From positions 1-20,128 of the forward strand of contig CAYLOC010000040.1 of the NCBI GenBank assembly GCA_964385195.1: a stretch of DNA of 20,128 nt. Direction: 5' to 3'. The notes beneath the pieces are model-generated. The model was not told the origin of the DNA and made no database searches. It saw nothing but the letters and a program-made list of their open reading frames with translations. Positions 13,235-20,128 of the stretch are shown piece after piece (the stretch's first letter is position 1; each line of letters begins with the position of its first letter). Both the position numbers and the translations under genes were made by a program. This stretch comes from CAYLOC01 sp964385195. GTDB lineage: Bacteria > Actinomycetota > Actinomycetes > Propionibacteriales > Nocardioidaceae.

Positions 13235-14449
13235 GTGGACCCCACAACTGCGGCCGTGCTGGGCGCCGTAGCCGCGCTCGTGGCTGTCGCGGCGGTCACC
13301 GTGGCATGGCGCGTGAGCCAGCGACCATCCCGCTCCCAGTCATCGGATCTGGTACCGGCCATCGAACCGGGAGTGGCGCAGGTGCTGTCGGTGCTCCGCT
13401 CCTGTGCGGTCGTGGTCGACGAGGAGGACCGGGTGCTGAAGGCCAGCGCGCCGGCGTACCTGCTGGACCTGGTCCACGAGCGCCGCATCGTGGCACCCGA
13501 GCTGGTGGAGATGGTGCACGCCGTACGGCGGGACGGGCAGATCCAGGACCGTGAGCTGGTGGTCCACCCCGGTCGAGGGACGGCACGGCGGCATGTCCAT
13601 GCTCGGGTGGCCCCGTTGGACAGCCACCTGGTGGTGGTACTGGCCGAGGACCGCACCCGGGAACGTCAGGTGGAGGCGCTGCGCAAGAACTTCGTGGCCA
13701 ATGTCAGCCATGAGCTGAAGACCCCGGTTGGTGCGATCAACCTGCTCGCGGAGACCGTCCGGCAGGCCGCGGACGACCCGGAGGCCGTGCGGCACTTCTC
13801 CGACCGGATGCAGGCGGAGGGGACGCGGCTGACCCGCCTGGTGCAGCAGATCATCGAACTTTCTCGCGTGCAGGACGACACGGTGCTCGCCTCCCCCTCG
13901 GTGGTGTCCGTCGACGACGTGATCACCCAGGCGGTCGGCAGGGTCCGAGTCGATGCGGAGGCCAAGAACGTCACCGTCACCGTCGTCGGGAGTCAGAGGT
14001 GCCGGGTCCGCGGGGACACCGACCAGCTCGTCGTGGCCGTAGGCAACCTGGTCGATAACGCGGTCACCCACTCCCCTGCCGACGCGGAGGTCACCGTGGA
14101 CGTGACCCCGTCTGACTCCTCCGCAACCTCGGCCACGGTGACGATCGCTGTCTCCGACCGCGGCGAGGGAGTGCCAGCCAAGGAGCAGCAGCGCATCTTC
14201 CAGCGGTTCTACCGCACCGACCCGGCCCGCGCACGCGATACGGGGGGCAACGGCCTGGGACTGTCGATCGTCAAACATGTGGCGGCGGTGCACAGCGGAG
14301 ACGTGTCGGTGACCAGCGTGGAGGGACAGGGCGCCACGTTCGCGCTTACCCTCCCGGCCGCGGCGCCGGCTGCCGAAGCTGGTGCTGGCACCGGAAAGGT
14401 CGCACCGATCACCTCCGCGCACCCCCAGGCCCCGGACCGGTCACGATGA
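13235..14449 (+). CDS. senX3: SenX3/PhoR-type phosphate-sensing histidine kinase
   Basis: A membrane sensor kinase of 404 residues with the chosen start. One N-terminal membrane segment (AVLGAVAALVAVAAVTVAW) is followed by a PAS-like sensor region (VLSVLRSCAVVVDEEDRVLKAS...) with no large extracellular domain. Next comes the HisKA domain with FVANVSHELKTPVGAINLLAE, phospho-acceptor about H159. The ATPase lobe has the N box NLVDNAVTHS, DRGEGVP, and GGNGLGLSIVKHVA. The pattern matches mycobacterial SenX3. The start is uncertain: ATGs at 13172 and 13229 are open too, but the -10 spacing favours the GTG at 13235. Its stop overlaps regX3 as ATGA. It is divergent from pstSCAB and is expected to sense phosphate sufficiency through the Pst complex, although PhoU, the usual go-between, is not here. 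Confidence 0.93.
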   Translation: MDPTTAAVLGAVAALVAVAAVTVAWRVSQRPSRSQSSDLVPAIEPGVAQVLSVLRSCAVVVDEEDRVLKASAPAYLLDLVHERRIVAPELVEMVHAVRRDGQIQDRELVVHPGRGTARRHVHARVAPLDSHLVVVLAEDRTRERQVEALRKNFVANVSHELKTPVGAINLLAETVRQAADDPEAVRHFSDRMQAEGTRLTRLVQQIIELSRVQDDTVLASPSVVSVDDVITQAVGRVRVDAEAKNVTVTVVGSQRCRVRGDTDQLVVAVGNLVDNAVTHSPADAEVTVDVTPSDSSATSATVTIAVSDRGEGVPAKEQQRIFQRFYRTDPARARDTGGNGLGLSIVKHVAAVHSGDVSVTSVEGQGATFALTLPAAAPAAEAGAGTGKVAPITSAHPQAPDRSR

Positions 14450-15162
14450 CGCGGGTGCTGATCGTCGAGGACGAGCAGAGCTACCGCGAGGCGCTGTCGT
14501 ACATGCTGACCTGCGAGGGCTTCGACGTGGTGCTGGCCGACAACGGCCCGGCCGCCTTGGAACAGTTCGACGCCACCGCACCGGACCTGGTGCTGCTGGA
14601 CCTGATGCTTCCCGGCATGCCCGGGACCGACGTGTGCCGGGACCTGCGCCGACGGTCCGATGTGCCGATCATCATGGTGACCGCACGCGGTGACGAGGTG
14701 GACAAGGTGGTCGGGCTGGAGCTCGGCGCCGATGACTACGTGACGAAGCCGTACAGCCCGCGCGAGCTGGTGGCGCGCATGCGTGCGGTCCTCCGCAGGG
14801 GTGCCCCCGGGGAGGAGGCGGTGTCAGCGGATGAGGTTCTCGGCGGGGGGCGGGTGGTGATGGACCTCCAGCGCCATCTGGTCACGGTCGCCGGGACCGA
14901 GATCGCCCTTCCGCTGAAGGAGTTCGACCTGCTGGAGATGTTCCTCCGCAACACCGGCCGGGTGCTGACCCGGGACCAGCTCATCCACCGGGTGTGGGGG
15001 TCGGACTACGTCGGAGACACCAAGACTCTCGACGTCCACGTCAAACGGCTCCGCGCGAGGATCGAACGCGACCCCGCGCATCCACGGCTGCTGGTCACCG
15101 TGCGCGGTGTCGGTTACCGCTACGACCCCGCTCGGGAGCCCGCCCAGGATCCTGCTGGCTGA
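14446..15162 (+). CDS. regX3: RegX3/PhoP-type phosphate response regulator
   Basis: A 238-residue OmpR/PhoB-family regulator. The receiver domain has the acidic pair E8-D9, phospho-acceptor D52 (LVLLDLMLPGMPGTD), T79 and K101 (YVTKPYSPREL). The C-terminal winged helix includes LPLKEFDLLEMFLRNTGRVLTRDQLIHRVWGSDYVGDTKTLDVHVKRLRARIE and ends VRGVGYRY. The overall sequence is closest to mycobacterial RegX3. Phosphorylated regulators of this type bind PHO boxes and activate pst and phosphatase genes. The start overlaps the senX3 stop by four bases. It presumably recognises the GTTCACC repeats at 13144-13161. Confidence 0.95.
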   Translation: MTRVLIVEDEQSYREALSYMLTCEGFDVVLADNGPAALEQFDATAPDLVLLDLMLPGMPGTDVCRDLRRRSDVPIIMVTARGDEVDKVVGLELGADDYVTKPYSPRELVARMRAVLRRGAPGEEAVSADEVLGGGRVVMDLQRHLVTVAGTEIALPLKEFDLLEMFLRNTGRVLTRDQLIHRVWGSDYVGDTKTLDVHVKRLRARIERDPAHPRLLVTVRGVGYRYDPAREPAQDPAG

Positions 15163-15196
15163 GCGCTGCCGCGGCCTCCCCCGCCGGTACGACGAA

Positions 15197-15202
15197 TACG
15201 AT
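15197..15202 (+). promoter_or_regulatory. -10 element upstream of pncB
   Basis: TACGAT lies six bases before the pncB GTG at 15209, fitting the leaderless pattern and separating pncB from regX3 transcription. Confidence 0.5.
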
Positions 15203-15208
15203 GGGCGC

Positions 15209-16522
15209 GTGCGTACCACCGGCCTGTTCACCGACCACTACGAGCTGACGATGGTCGACGCCGCACTGGCGGCAGGGACGGCGGAACGGCGCAGCGTGTT
15301 CGAACTGTTCGGCCGGAGCCTGCCCGACGGTAGGCGGTACGGCGTTGTCGCCGGCACCGGGCGGCTGCTTCGGGAGCTGGCCGACTTCCGGTTCTCCGAG
15401 GAGGACGTGGCCTTCCTCACCGACGCCGGGGTGGTCCGCCCCGAGACCGCGGACTGGCTGTCCCGGTACCGGTTCACCGGTGACATCTGGGGGTACGGCG
15501 AGGGCGACGTGTACTTCCCGGGGAGCCCGCTGCTCGTGGTCGAGTCCGGGTTCGCCGAAGGCGTGGTGCTGGAGACGCTGGCGCTGTCGGTGCTCAACCA
15601 CGACTCGGCGATCGCCTCCGCGGCGACCCGGATGGTGCAGAGCGCGGACGGACGTCCGTTGATCGAGATGGGCTCACGCCGTACCCACGAGAACGCTGCG
15701 GTGGCGGCGGCCCGCGCCGCCTACATCTCCGGGTTCGCGACCACGTCGAACCTGCGGGCCGGGGCCCGGTTCGGGGTCCCGACTGCCGGTACCGCGGCGC
15801 ACTCGTTCACCCTGTTGCACGACAGCGAGCGCGAGGCGTTTACCGCCCAGGTGGACACGCTCGGCGCCGGAACAACGCTGCTGGTCGACACCTACGACAT
15901 CACCGAGGCGGTGCGGACCGCGGTCGAGGTGGCCGGGCCGGACCTCGGAGCGGTGCGGATCGACTCCGGGGACCTGGGTGAGCTCGCCCGGCAGGTGCGC
16001 GGTCAGCTGGACGCCCTCGGTGCGGGCAAGACCCGGATCATCGTGACCGGGGACCTGGACGAGTACGCGATCGCAGCGCTCTCCGCCGAACCGGTGGACG
16101 GATACGGCGTCGGCACGTCGCTGGTCACCGGCTCGGGATACCCCACCTGCGGTTTCGTCTACAAGCTGGTCGCGCGAGCCGCCTCCGACGACGGGTCGGA
16201 CACGACCATGGTTCCCGTCGCGAAGCGCAGCAGCCACAAGATCTCGGTCGGCGGGCGCAAGTGGGCCCTGCGTCGCCGTACCCCGGCAGGAGTCGCGGAG
16301 GCGGAGGTGCTGGGCGTGGGGAGCCCTCCCACCGACGACGGCGACGACCGTCCCCTGCTCGAGCTGCTCGTGCGTCAGGGTGAGGTCGTCGGCACCGAAC
16401 CACTGGAGGCAGCGCGGCGCCGGCACCAGCAGGCGATCAGCGAGCTTCCGCTGGAGGCACGGAAGCTCTCCCGCGGCGAGCCGGCGATTGACACCGAGTA
16501 CGTCCGCGGCGTCCGTCGCTAG
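15209..16522 (+). CDS. pncB: Nicotinate phosphoribosyltransferase
   Basis: A 437-residue enzyme of the Preiss-Handler pathway (nicotinate + PRPP + ATP to nicotinate mononucleotide). Conserved segments are LFTDHYELTMVDAAL (6-20), LFGRSLPDGRRYGVVAGTGRLL, EMGSRRTHENAAVAAARAAYISGFATTSNL (153-182), AGTAAHSF with H198 (the histidine region phosphorylated by ATP in this family), and RIDSGDLGELARQVR. This is the PncB1 type (M. tuberculosis Rv1330c). I chose the GTG at 15209 because the fold begins there and TACGAT precedes it by six bases; a longer frame enters regX3. Directly after it comes pncA, which makes its substrate, so the two genes form an NAD-salvage pair. Confidence 0.95.
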   Translation: MRTTGLFTDHYELTMVDAALAAGTAERRSVFELFGRSLPDGRRYGVVAGTGRLLRELADFRFSEEDVAFLTDAGVVRPETADWLSRYRFTGDIWGYGEGDVYFPGSPLLVVESGFAEGVVLETLALSVLNHDSAIASAATRMVQSADGRPLIEMGSRRTHENAAVAAARAAYISGFATTSNLRAGARFGVPTAGTAAHSFTLLHDSEREAFTAQVDTLGAGTTLLVDTYDITEAVRTAVEVAGPDLGAVRIDSGDLGELARQVRGQLDALGAGKTRIIVTGDLDEYAIAALSAEPVDGYGVGTSLVTGSGYPTCGFVYKLVARAASDDGSDTTMVPVAKRSSHKISVGGRKWALRRRTPAGVAEAEVLGVGSPPTDDGDDRPLLELLVRQGEVVGTEPLEAARRRHQQAISELPLEARKLSRGEPAIDTEYVRGVRR

Positions 16523-16547
16523 CCTGGGCAGCACACCCCCGGGACGC

Positions 16548-16553
16548 TACCGT
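16548..16553 (+). promoter_or_regulatory. -10 element upstream of pncA
   Basis: TACCGT is followed by seven bases and the pncA ATG at 16561. This favours that ATG over the in-frame GTG three codons upstream, which overlaps the element. Confidence 0.5.
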
Positions 16554-16560
16554 GGAAGCC

Positions 16561-17145
16561 ATGACAGGCACCCCGATGAAGGCGCTGATCGTGGTCGACG
16601 TGCAAAACGACTTCTGCGAGGGCGGCAGCATGGGCGTCGCCGGCGGCGCCCAGGTTGCGTTCGGGATCAGCGAACTGCTGCAGCGGGAGCAGAACGCCCT
16701 CCCCAACGAACGCATCTACGCCGCAGCCGTCGCCACCCGGGACCACCACATCGACCCCGGTGACCACTTCTCCGACCACCCGGACTTCGTGCGCTCCTGG
16801 CCCCGGCACTGCGTCGTCGGCACCGACGGGGCCGCGTTCCACCCCAACCTCGACCCGCAGCCGTTCGACGCAGTGTTCTGCAAGGGCGAGTACGCCGCCG
16901 CCTACTCCGGATTCGAGGGAAAGGCTGACGGCACGCCTCTCGCCGACTGGCTCCGCGCGCAGGGCGTCACCGACGTCGACGTGTGCGGGATCGCCACCGA
17001 TTACTGCGTCCGCGCCACCGCGCTGGACGCCGTACGCGAAGGGTTCCGCACCGGGCTGCTCACTCACCTGGTCGCGGGCGTGGCCGAGGACACCACCACG
17101 TCCGCACTCGCCGAGATGCGCGCGGCGGGCGTGCTGCTCCCCTGA
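16561..17145 (+). CDS. pncA: Nicotinamidase / pyrazinamidase
   Basis: A 194-residue cysteine hydrolase of the isochorismatase-like fold, converting nicotinamide to nicotinate (and pyrazinamide to pyrazinoic acid). The catalytic triad is visible: D13 (VVDVQNDFCEGG), K108 (FCKGEYAAAYSGF) and C149 (GIATDYCVRATALDA). The metal site has D61, H63 and H69 (ATRDHHIDPGDHF) and H83 (SWPRHCVVGTDGAAFHP). These align with the M. tuberculosis PncA ligands D49, H51, H57 and H71. Its product feeds PncB, encoded 38 bases upstream on the same strand. Immediately after the stop lies a large palindrome shared with the converging FAD-oxidase gene. Confidence 0.96.
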   Translation: MTGTPMKALIVVDVQNDFCEGGSMGVAGGAQVAFGISELLQREQNALPNERIYAAAVATRDHHIDPGDHFSDHPDFVRSWPRHCVVGTDGAAFHPNLDPQPFDAVFCKGEYAAAYSGFEGKADGTPLADWLRAQGVTDVDVCGIATDYCVRATALDAVREGFRTGLLTHLVAGVAEDTTTSALAEMRAAGVLLP

Positions 17146-17254
17146 CCGCCGACCCGTCAATCTTGCGCGGTCGACCCGTCGATCTTGCACCGCCCCAGAC
17201 GCCGGATGCGCGCAACATTGACGGCTGGGCGGTGCAAGATTGACGGGTCGGCGG
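17146..17254. repeat. Nested palindrome, two direct units facing two inverted units
   Basis: The 16-mer GACCCGTCAATCTTGC occurs at 17151-17166 and, with one change, at 17173-17188. Its reverse complement occurs degenerately at 17212-17227 and exactly at 17234-17249. Unit spacing is 22 on both sides and everything is symmetric about 17200. Two exclusive stems are possible: 17146-17166 with 17234-17254 (21 of 21 paired), or 17173-17195 with 17227-17249 (22 of 23). It fills the 111-base gap between the convergent pncA and FAD-oxidase genes, so it may act as a bidirectional terminator, but the nested layout is more than a simple terminator. Confidence 0.85.
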
Positions 17255-17256
17255 GG

Positions 17257-18645
17257 TTAGGGGGTGAAGACCTTGCCGGGGTTGAGGATCCCCTGCGGGT
17301 CCAGGGACCGCTTGATCCGGCGGTGTACGTCGAGGGAGAGGGTGCCGAGCTCGCGCTCCAGCAGTCCCATCTTCAGCGTGCCGACGCCGTGTTCGCCGGT
17401 AATCGTTCCGCCGAGGTCGAGACTGATCCCCATGATCGTGTCGAACGCCTCCTTGGCCCGCGCCACCTGGTCGGCGTCGTCGGGGTCGAACACCACCGTG
17501 GGATGGAAGTTGCCGTCGCCGGCGTGGCCGACCACGCCGATGGTCAACCCGACGTCGGCGCTGACCTGCTCGATCCGCTCGACCAGATCCGCCAGCGCCG
17601 TCCGCGGTACGCACACGTCGTCGATCATGGTGGTCCCCAGCCGCTCGAACGCAGTGAGCACGTCGCGGCGGCCCGCCAGGAGCAGCTCGCCCTCGGCCGG
17701 GTCCTCGGCCACGGCGATCTCCATCGTCCCGGCGTTCTCCAGCACCTTCGCGATCGCCGCGATCTCCTCGTGACCGCGCTCTCCACCGGCGTCGGACTGC
17801 GCCAGCACCAGCGCACCCGCGTCGGGGTCGATCCCCATGTGGAACGCGTCGTTGACCGCCTGCACGCTGACCCGGTCCATGAACTCCAGCAGCGACGGCA
17901 CGATGCCACTGGCCACCACGTCGGTAATGGCGCGGCACGCGGTCGCGGCCGAGTCGTAGACCGCCGCCACCGTCAACGGCTGCTGGGCGGCGGGACGCAG
18001 CATCAGCGTGATCTCGGTGACCACCCCCAGCGTCCCCTCGCTGCCGACGAACAGCCGGGTCAGGTCATAGCCCGCGACTCCCTTGACCGTACGCCGGCCG
18101 GTGTGCAGCACCTGCCCGTCGGCGAGCACGACCTCCAGACCGAGCACGTAGTCGGTGGTGACGCCGTACTTGACGCAGCACAGGCCACCGGAGTTGGTGG
18201 AGATGTTGCCGCCGATCGAGCAGAACTCCCAACTCGACGGGTCCGGTGGGTAGAACAGCCCCTGCTCAGCGACTTTCCGCGACAGGTCGGCGTTGAAGAT
18301 CCCCGGCTGGGTGACCACGAGCCGGTTCGGCGCATCGACCTCCAGCACCGCGTTCATCCGCTCCATGCTCAACAAGATGCAGCCGTCGACGGCGGTGGCG
18401 GCGCCGGACAGTCCACTACGCGCACCCTGCGGCACCACGGGGACGCCGAACTCGGAGGCCACCCGCATCACGTGCTGGACGTGCGCGGTCTCCAGCGGCC
18501 GCACCAGGACCAGCGCCTTGCCCGGTTGGCAGTGCATCGCCCGGTCAATGCTGTAGGTGGAGACGACGTCGCCGTCGGTGACCACCGCCCCGTCCGGAAG
18601 GCCATCGCGAAGGGCTTGGACGACATCGTCGGTGGTGGCGCTCAT
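17257..18645 (-). CDS. FAD-linked oxidase (GlcD / D-lactate dehydrogenase-like)
   Basis: A 462-residue flavoprotein of the FAD_binding_4 / FAD-oxidase_C type that oxidises a 2-hydroxy acid such as glycolate or D-lactate. FAD-binding stretches are VVPQGARSGLSGAATAVDGCILLSMERM, VTQPGIFNADLSRKVAEQGLFYPPDPSSWEFCSIGGNISTNSGGLCCVKYG, and RLFVGSEGTLGVVTEITL. The C-terminal half has the conserved VVGHAGDGNFHP and GGTITGEHGVGTLKMGLL segments with the metal/substrate histidines. There is no iron-sulfur subunit gene beside it, so it is probably a single-subunit enzyme. The ATG at 18645 is preceded six bases upstream by TAGAGT. It lies 50 bases after the MFS gene. The precise substrate is not decidable. 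Confidence 0.92.
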   Translation of the reverse strand: MSATTDDVVQALRDGLPDGAVVTDGDVVSTYSIDRAMHCQPGKALVLVRPLETAHVQHVMRVASEFGVPVVPQGARSGLSGAATAVDGCILLSMERMNAVLEVDAPNRLVVTQPGIFNADLSRKVAEQGLFYPPDPSSWEFCSIGGNISTNSGGLCCVKYGVTTDYVLGLEVVLADGQVLHTGRRTVKGVAGYDLTRLFVGSEGTLGVVTEITLMLRPAAQQPLTVAAVYDSAATACRAITDVVASGIVPSLLEFMDRVSVQAVNDAFHMGIDPDAGALVLAQSDAGGERGHEEIAAIAKVLENAGTMEIAVAEDPAEGELLLAGRRDVLTAFERLGTTMIDDVCVPRTALADLVERIEQVSADVGLTIGVVGHAGDGNFHPTVVFDPDDADQVARAKEAFDTIMGISLDLGGTITGEHGVGTLKMGLLERELGTLSLDVHRRIKRSLDPQGILNPGKVFTP

Positions 18646-18651
18646 AGTCTC

Positions 18652-18657
18652 ACTCTA
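18652..18657 (-). promoter_or_regulatory. -10 element upstream of the FAD oxidase
   Basis: TAGAGT on the minus strand is six bases from the ATG at 18645, within the 50-base gap after the MFS gene, and would give a leaderless transcript. Confidence 0.5.
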
Positions 18658-18695
18658 CGGCGGAGAGCCCAACGCACCGCTGGACGGTGCACGGG

Positions 18696-19928
18696 TCAGG
18701 CCCGTGCGGGAGCCAGCGCGGTCCGGCGTACGACGGTGAGGGTCAACAGCAGGGTCAGCAGAGCGGTAGCGGCCAGGAGCCACAGCCCGACGGCGTAGGA
18801 GTCGGTCCGGCCGTAGATGTAGCCCATCAGCAGCGGCGGGACGAACCCGCCGAGCCCCCCGGCGGCGCCGACCAGCCCGGTGACCCCGCCGACCCGGGAG
18901 GGGTCGGTGACCTTGGCGATGAGCGCGAACGTCGCGCCGCTGCCTGCACCGAGCGCCGCGGCCATCGCGAGGAACGCGGCGGTTCCGACGTGTTCCAGGA
19001 TCGGCGTCGTCGCGGCGATGCCCGCGCATACTGCGACGACGGCGAAGCCAAGACCGAGCACCGGGATCGCGCCGAACCGGTCCGAGAGCCACCCGCCGAC
19101 CGGCCGCAAGACGACCGCGACCACGACGAAGCCCGCCATCCGGCTCGCGGCGTCGCCCGGGTCGAGCCCGTAGGTGACCTTGAGGTAGGAGGGCAGATAC
19201 ACCGAGAACGCGACGTAGCCGCCGAACGCCACGGCATACAGGATGCAGGCCTGCCAACTGATCGGCAGCGCCGCGTTCGACCGCAACCTGGCCACCAGCG
19301 ACGTGGCGGGCACGGTCCGACCGGGAGCGTTCCGCAGCACCAGCCAGGCCACCACGGCGTACACCGCGAGCGCCGCTGCGGTGATGATGAACGGCGCCCG
19401 CTCCCCCACGTCGGTGTAGATCCGGACCGTGGTGAGGGCGCTGACGGCGGTTCCGCCCATCCCGGCGCCGAAGACCCCGACCGCGAGCCCGCGACGCTCA
19501 GGGGGAAACCAGGCGTTGACGAACGGCACCCCCACTGCGAACGCGGTCCCGGCGATGCCGAGGAAGAAGCCGCCGACGATCAACGCCCAGTACGACGACA
19601 GCGCGAAGAACCCGATGAAAACGACCGGCACGATCGTCGCCGCCGAGACCAGCGGGAACATGGCCCGTCCGCCGAACCGGTCGGTCAGTGCCCCGACCGG
19701 AATCCGTCCGAGCGACCCCACCACGACCGGCACCGCCACCAGCAGCGCCACATCGGACTCGGTCAGGGCACCCAGCGTGCCCTGGTCACGGAACAGCGGC
19801 CCCAGCGGACTGAGCAGGGCCCAGGCCCAGAAGTTCACCGCGAAACCGGCCGTAGCCATGGCCAGCATCATTCCCGGCGAACGGCCGCCCTCCTGCGTCG
19901 CTCCGGGCGTGCTCCCCTGGATAGTCAT
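18696..19928 (-). CDS. NarK-like MFS transporter
   Basis: A 410-residue major-facilitator transporter with about 12 membrane segments. The loop 2-3 motif GRIPVGALTDRFGGR is typical of MFS. Two stretches resemble the nitrate signature regions of the NarK/NasA branch: GGFFLGIAGTAFAVGVPFVNAWFPPERRGLAVGVFGAG, and GAGSGATFALIAKVTDPSRVGGVTGLVGAAGGLGGFVPPLLMG. A nitrate or nitrite substrate is therefore the best guess, but the adjacent oxidase and HPPD genes offer no nitrate context, and a small organic anion cannot be ruled out. The ATG at 19928 has TAATCT nine bases upstream, so it would be almost leaderless. A stem-loop separates it from the hppD gene. Confidence 0.85.
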   Translation of the reverse strand: MTIQGSTPGATQEGGRSPGMMLAMATAGFAVNFWAWALLSPLGPLFRDQGTLGALTESDVALLVAVPVVVGSLGRIPVGALTDRFGGRAMFPLVSAATIVPVVFIGFFALSSYWALIVGGFFLGIAGTAFAVGVPFVNAWFPPERRGLAVGVFGAGMGGTAVSALTTVRIYTDVGERAPFIITAAALAVYAVVAWLVLRNAPGRTVPATSLVARLRSNAALPISWQACILYAVAFGGYVAFSVYLPSYLKVTYGLDPGDAASRMAGFVVVAVVLRPVGGWLSDRFGAIPVLGLGFAVVAVCAGIAATTPILEHVGTAAFLAMAAALGAGSGATFALIAKVTDPSRVGGVTGLVGAAGGLGGFVPPLLMGYIYGRTDSYAVGLWLLAATALLTLLLTLTVVRRTALAPARA

Positions 19929-19937
19929 GGTTGGCCT

Positions 19938-19943
19938 AGATTA
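19938..19943 (-). promoter_or_regulatory. -10 element upstream of the MFS gene
   Basis: TAATCT on the minus strand lies nine bases before the ATG at 19928, predicting a leader of only a few bases. Confidence 0.4.
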
Positions 19944-19967
19944 CGTGCCTCCCGCCCGCGATACAGC

Positions 19968-20015
19968 GAGGATCCGAGTCTTGCGGCGCCAGAAACGCCT
20001 GCGACTCGGATCCTC
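19968..20015 (-). terminator. Long hairpin after the hppD gene
   Basis: Perfect 13-base arms (GAGGATCCGAGTC and complement, 19968-19980 and 20003-20015) continue inward through a GC-rich segment that can pair around a CCAGAAA loop, giving about 19 pairs with a small bulge. It lies 19 bases beyond the hppD stop and upstream of the MFS promoter, as expected of a terminator, though without a T-run. Confidence 0.6.
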
Positions 20016-20034
20016 ACGCGGAGGGGCGGGGTGG

Positions 20035-20128
20035 CTACAGGTTGCCGCGGAGCTCCTGCTCGCGCTCGATCGCCTCGAACAGCGCCTTGAAGTTGCCCTT
20101 GCCGAAGCCCAGCGACCCGTGCCGCTCG
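20035..20128 (-). CDS. hppD: 4-hydroxyphenylpyruvate dioxygenase, C-terminal fragment
   Basis: Only the last 30 or so codons are in the window; the gene continues past its right edge. Read on the minus strand the fragment ends GFGKGNFKALFEAIEREQELRGNL followed by TAG. The GFGKGNFKALFEAIEREQ tail is the characteristic C-terminal helix of HPPD, which converts 4-hydroxyphenylpyruvate to homogentisate in tyrosine breakdown. The glycine-rich GFGKGNF turn gates the active site in this family. The assignment rests on this short but distinctive tail. Confidence 0.85.
   Translation of the reverse strand, partial: ERHGSLGFGKGNFKALFEAIEREQELRGNL

Noticed and set aside
17146..17254. CRISPR-like repeats
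   Set aside because: Units are 16 bases with 6-base spacing and include inverted copies. There are no spacers of constant length and no cas genes nearby.
17185..18798. Long open frame on the plus strand opposite the FAD oxidase
   Set aside because: It is antisense to a clear GlcD-family gene and runs through the palindrome. The composition is Arg/His/Gly-rich, as expected of a shadow frame.
18687..20090. Long open frame on the plus strand opposite the MFS gene
   Set aside because: The minus-strand product is an evident 12-segment transporter and hppD tail; this frame is highly charged and low in complexity.
1..20128. tRNA, rRNA or riboswitch
   Set aside because: The gaps are all under 200 bases. 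None shows a cloverleaf or a riboswitch core that I can recognise by eye; a covariance-model scan would be decisive.

Overview
The window is a high-GC, densely packed stretch of an actinobacterial chromosome with 21 protein-coding genes, the last one cut by the window edge. The gene complement points to Actinomycetota: CysO/CysM/Mec cysteine synthesis, a SenX3/RegX3-type two-component system, ClpS-DUF2017, and an Rv1339-like phosphodiesterase. Many genes begin at or within a few bases of the predicted transcription start. A Nocardioidaceae/Propionibacteriales-type host is my guess; the sequence does not prove it.

Region 1 (1-3564) is, on the minus strand, murI, an Rv1339-like cyclic-nucleotide phosphodiesterase, rph and rdgB, followed by a VOC-family protein. 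Region 2 (3656-6519) looks accessory. It holds a small CxxC protein of unknown function on the plus strand, a divergent ribose-phosphate pyrophosphokinase paralogue on the minus strand, and an AbiEi-domain/DUF559 nuclease-like protein flanked on both sides by same-orientation copies of a palindromic repeat. Region 3 (6583-9207) is clpS, DUF2017, mec, cysO and cysM on the minus strand. Region 4 (9308-15162) is a phosphate-scarcity module: pstSCAB on the minus strand, divergent from senX3-regX3 on the plus strand. A clear two-unit PHO box lies between them and no phoU is visible. Region 5 (15209-17145) is pncB and pncA (NAD salvage). Region 6 (17257-20128) is a GlcD-type FAD oxidase, a NarK-like MFS transporter and the C-terminus of 4-hydroxyphenylpyruvate dioxygenase, all on the minus strand. 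A large nested palindrome separates regions 5 and 6.

From memory, the order pncB / clpS-DUF2017-mec-cysO-cysM / murI-Rv1339-rph-rdgB matches M. tuberculosis Rv1330c-Rv1341. Here that block is interrupted twice: the pst/senX3-regX3 module sits between clpS and pncB, and the accessory cassette sits between cysM and murI. No rhomboid (Rv1337) or Rv1333 homologue is seen at its usual place.

The strongest items for follow-up are the repeat-flanked AbiEi/DUF559 gene, the two-unit palindrome at 17146-17254, the CysO tail ending Gly-Gly-Ser rather than Gly-Gly, the PRPP synthetase paralogue with altered ATP-site residues, and the half-Ada-like CxxC protein. No phage, IS element, CRISPR array or RNA gene was recognised.
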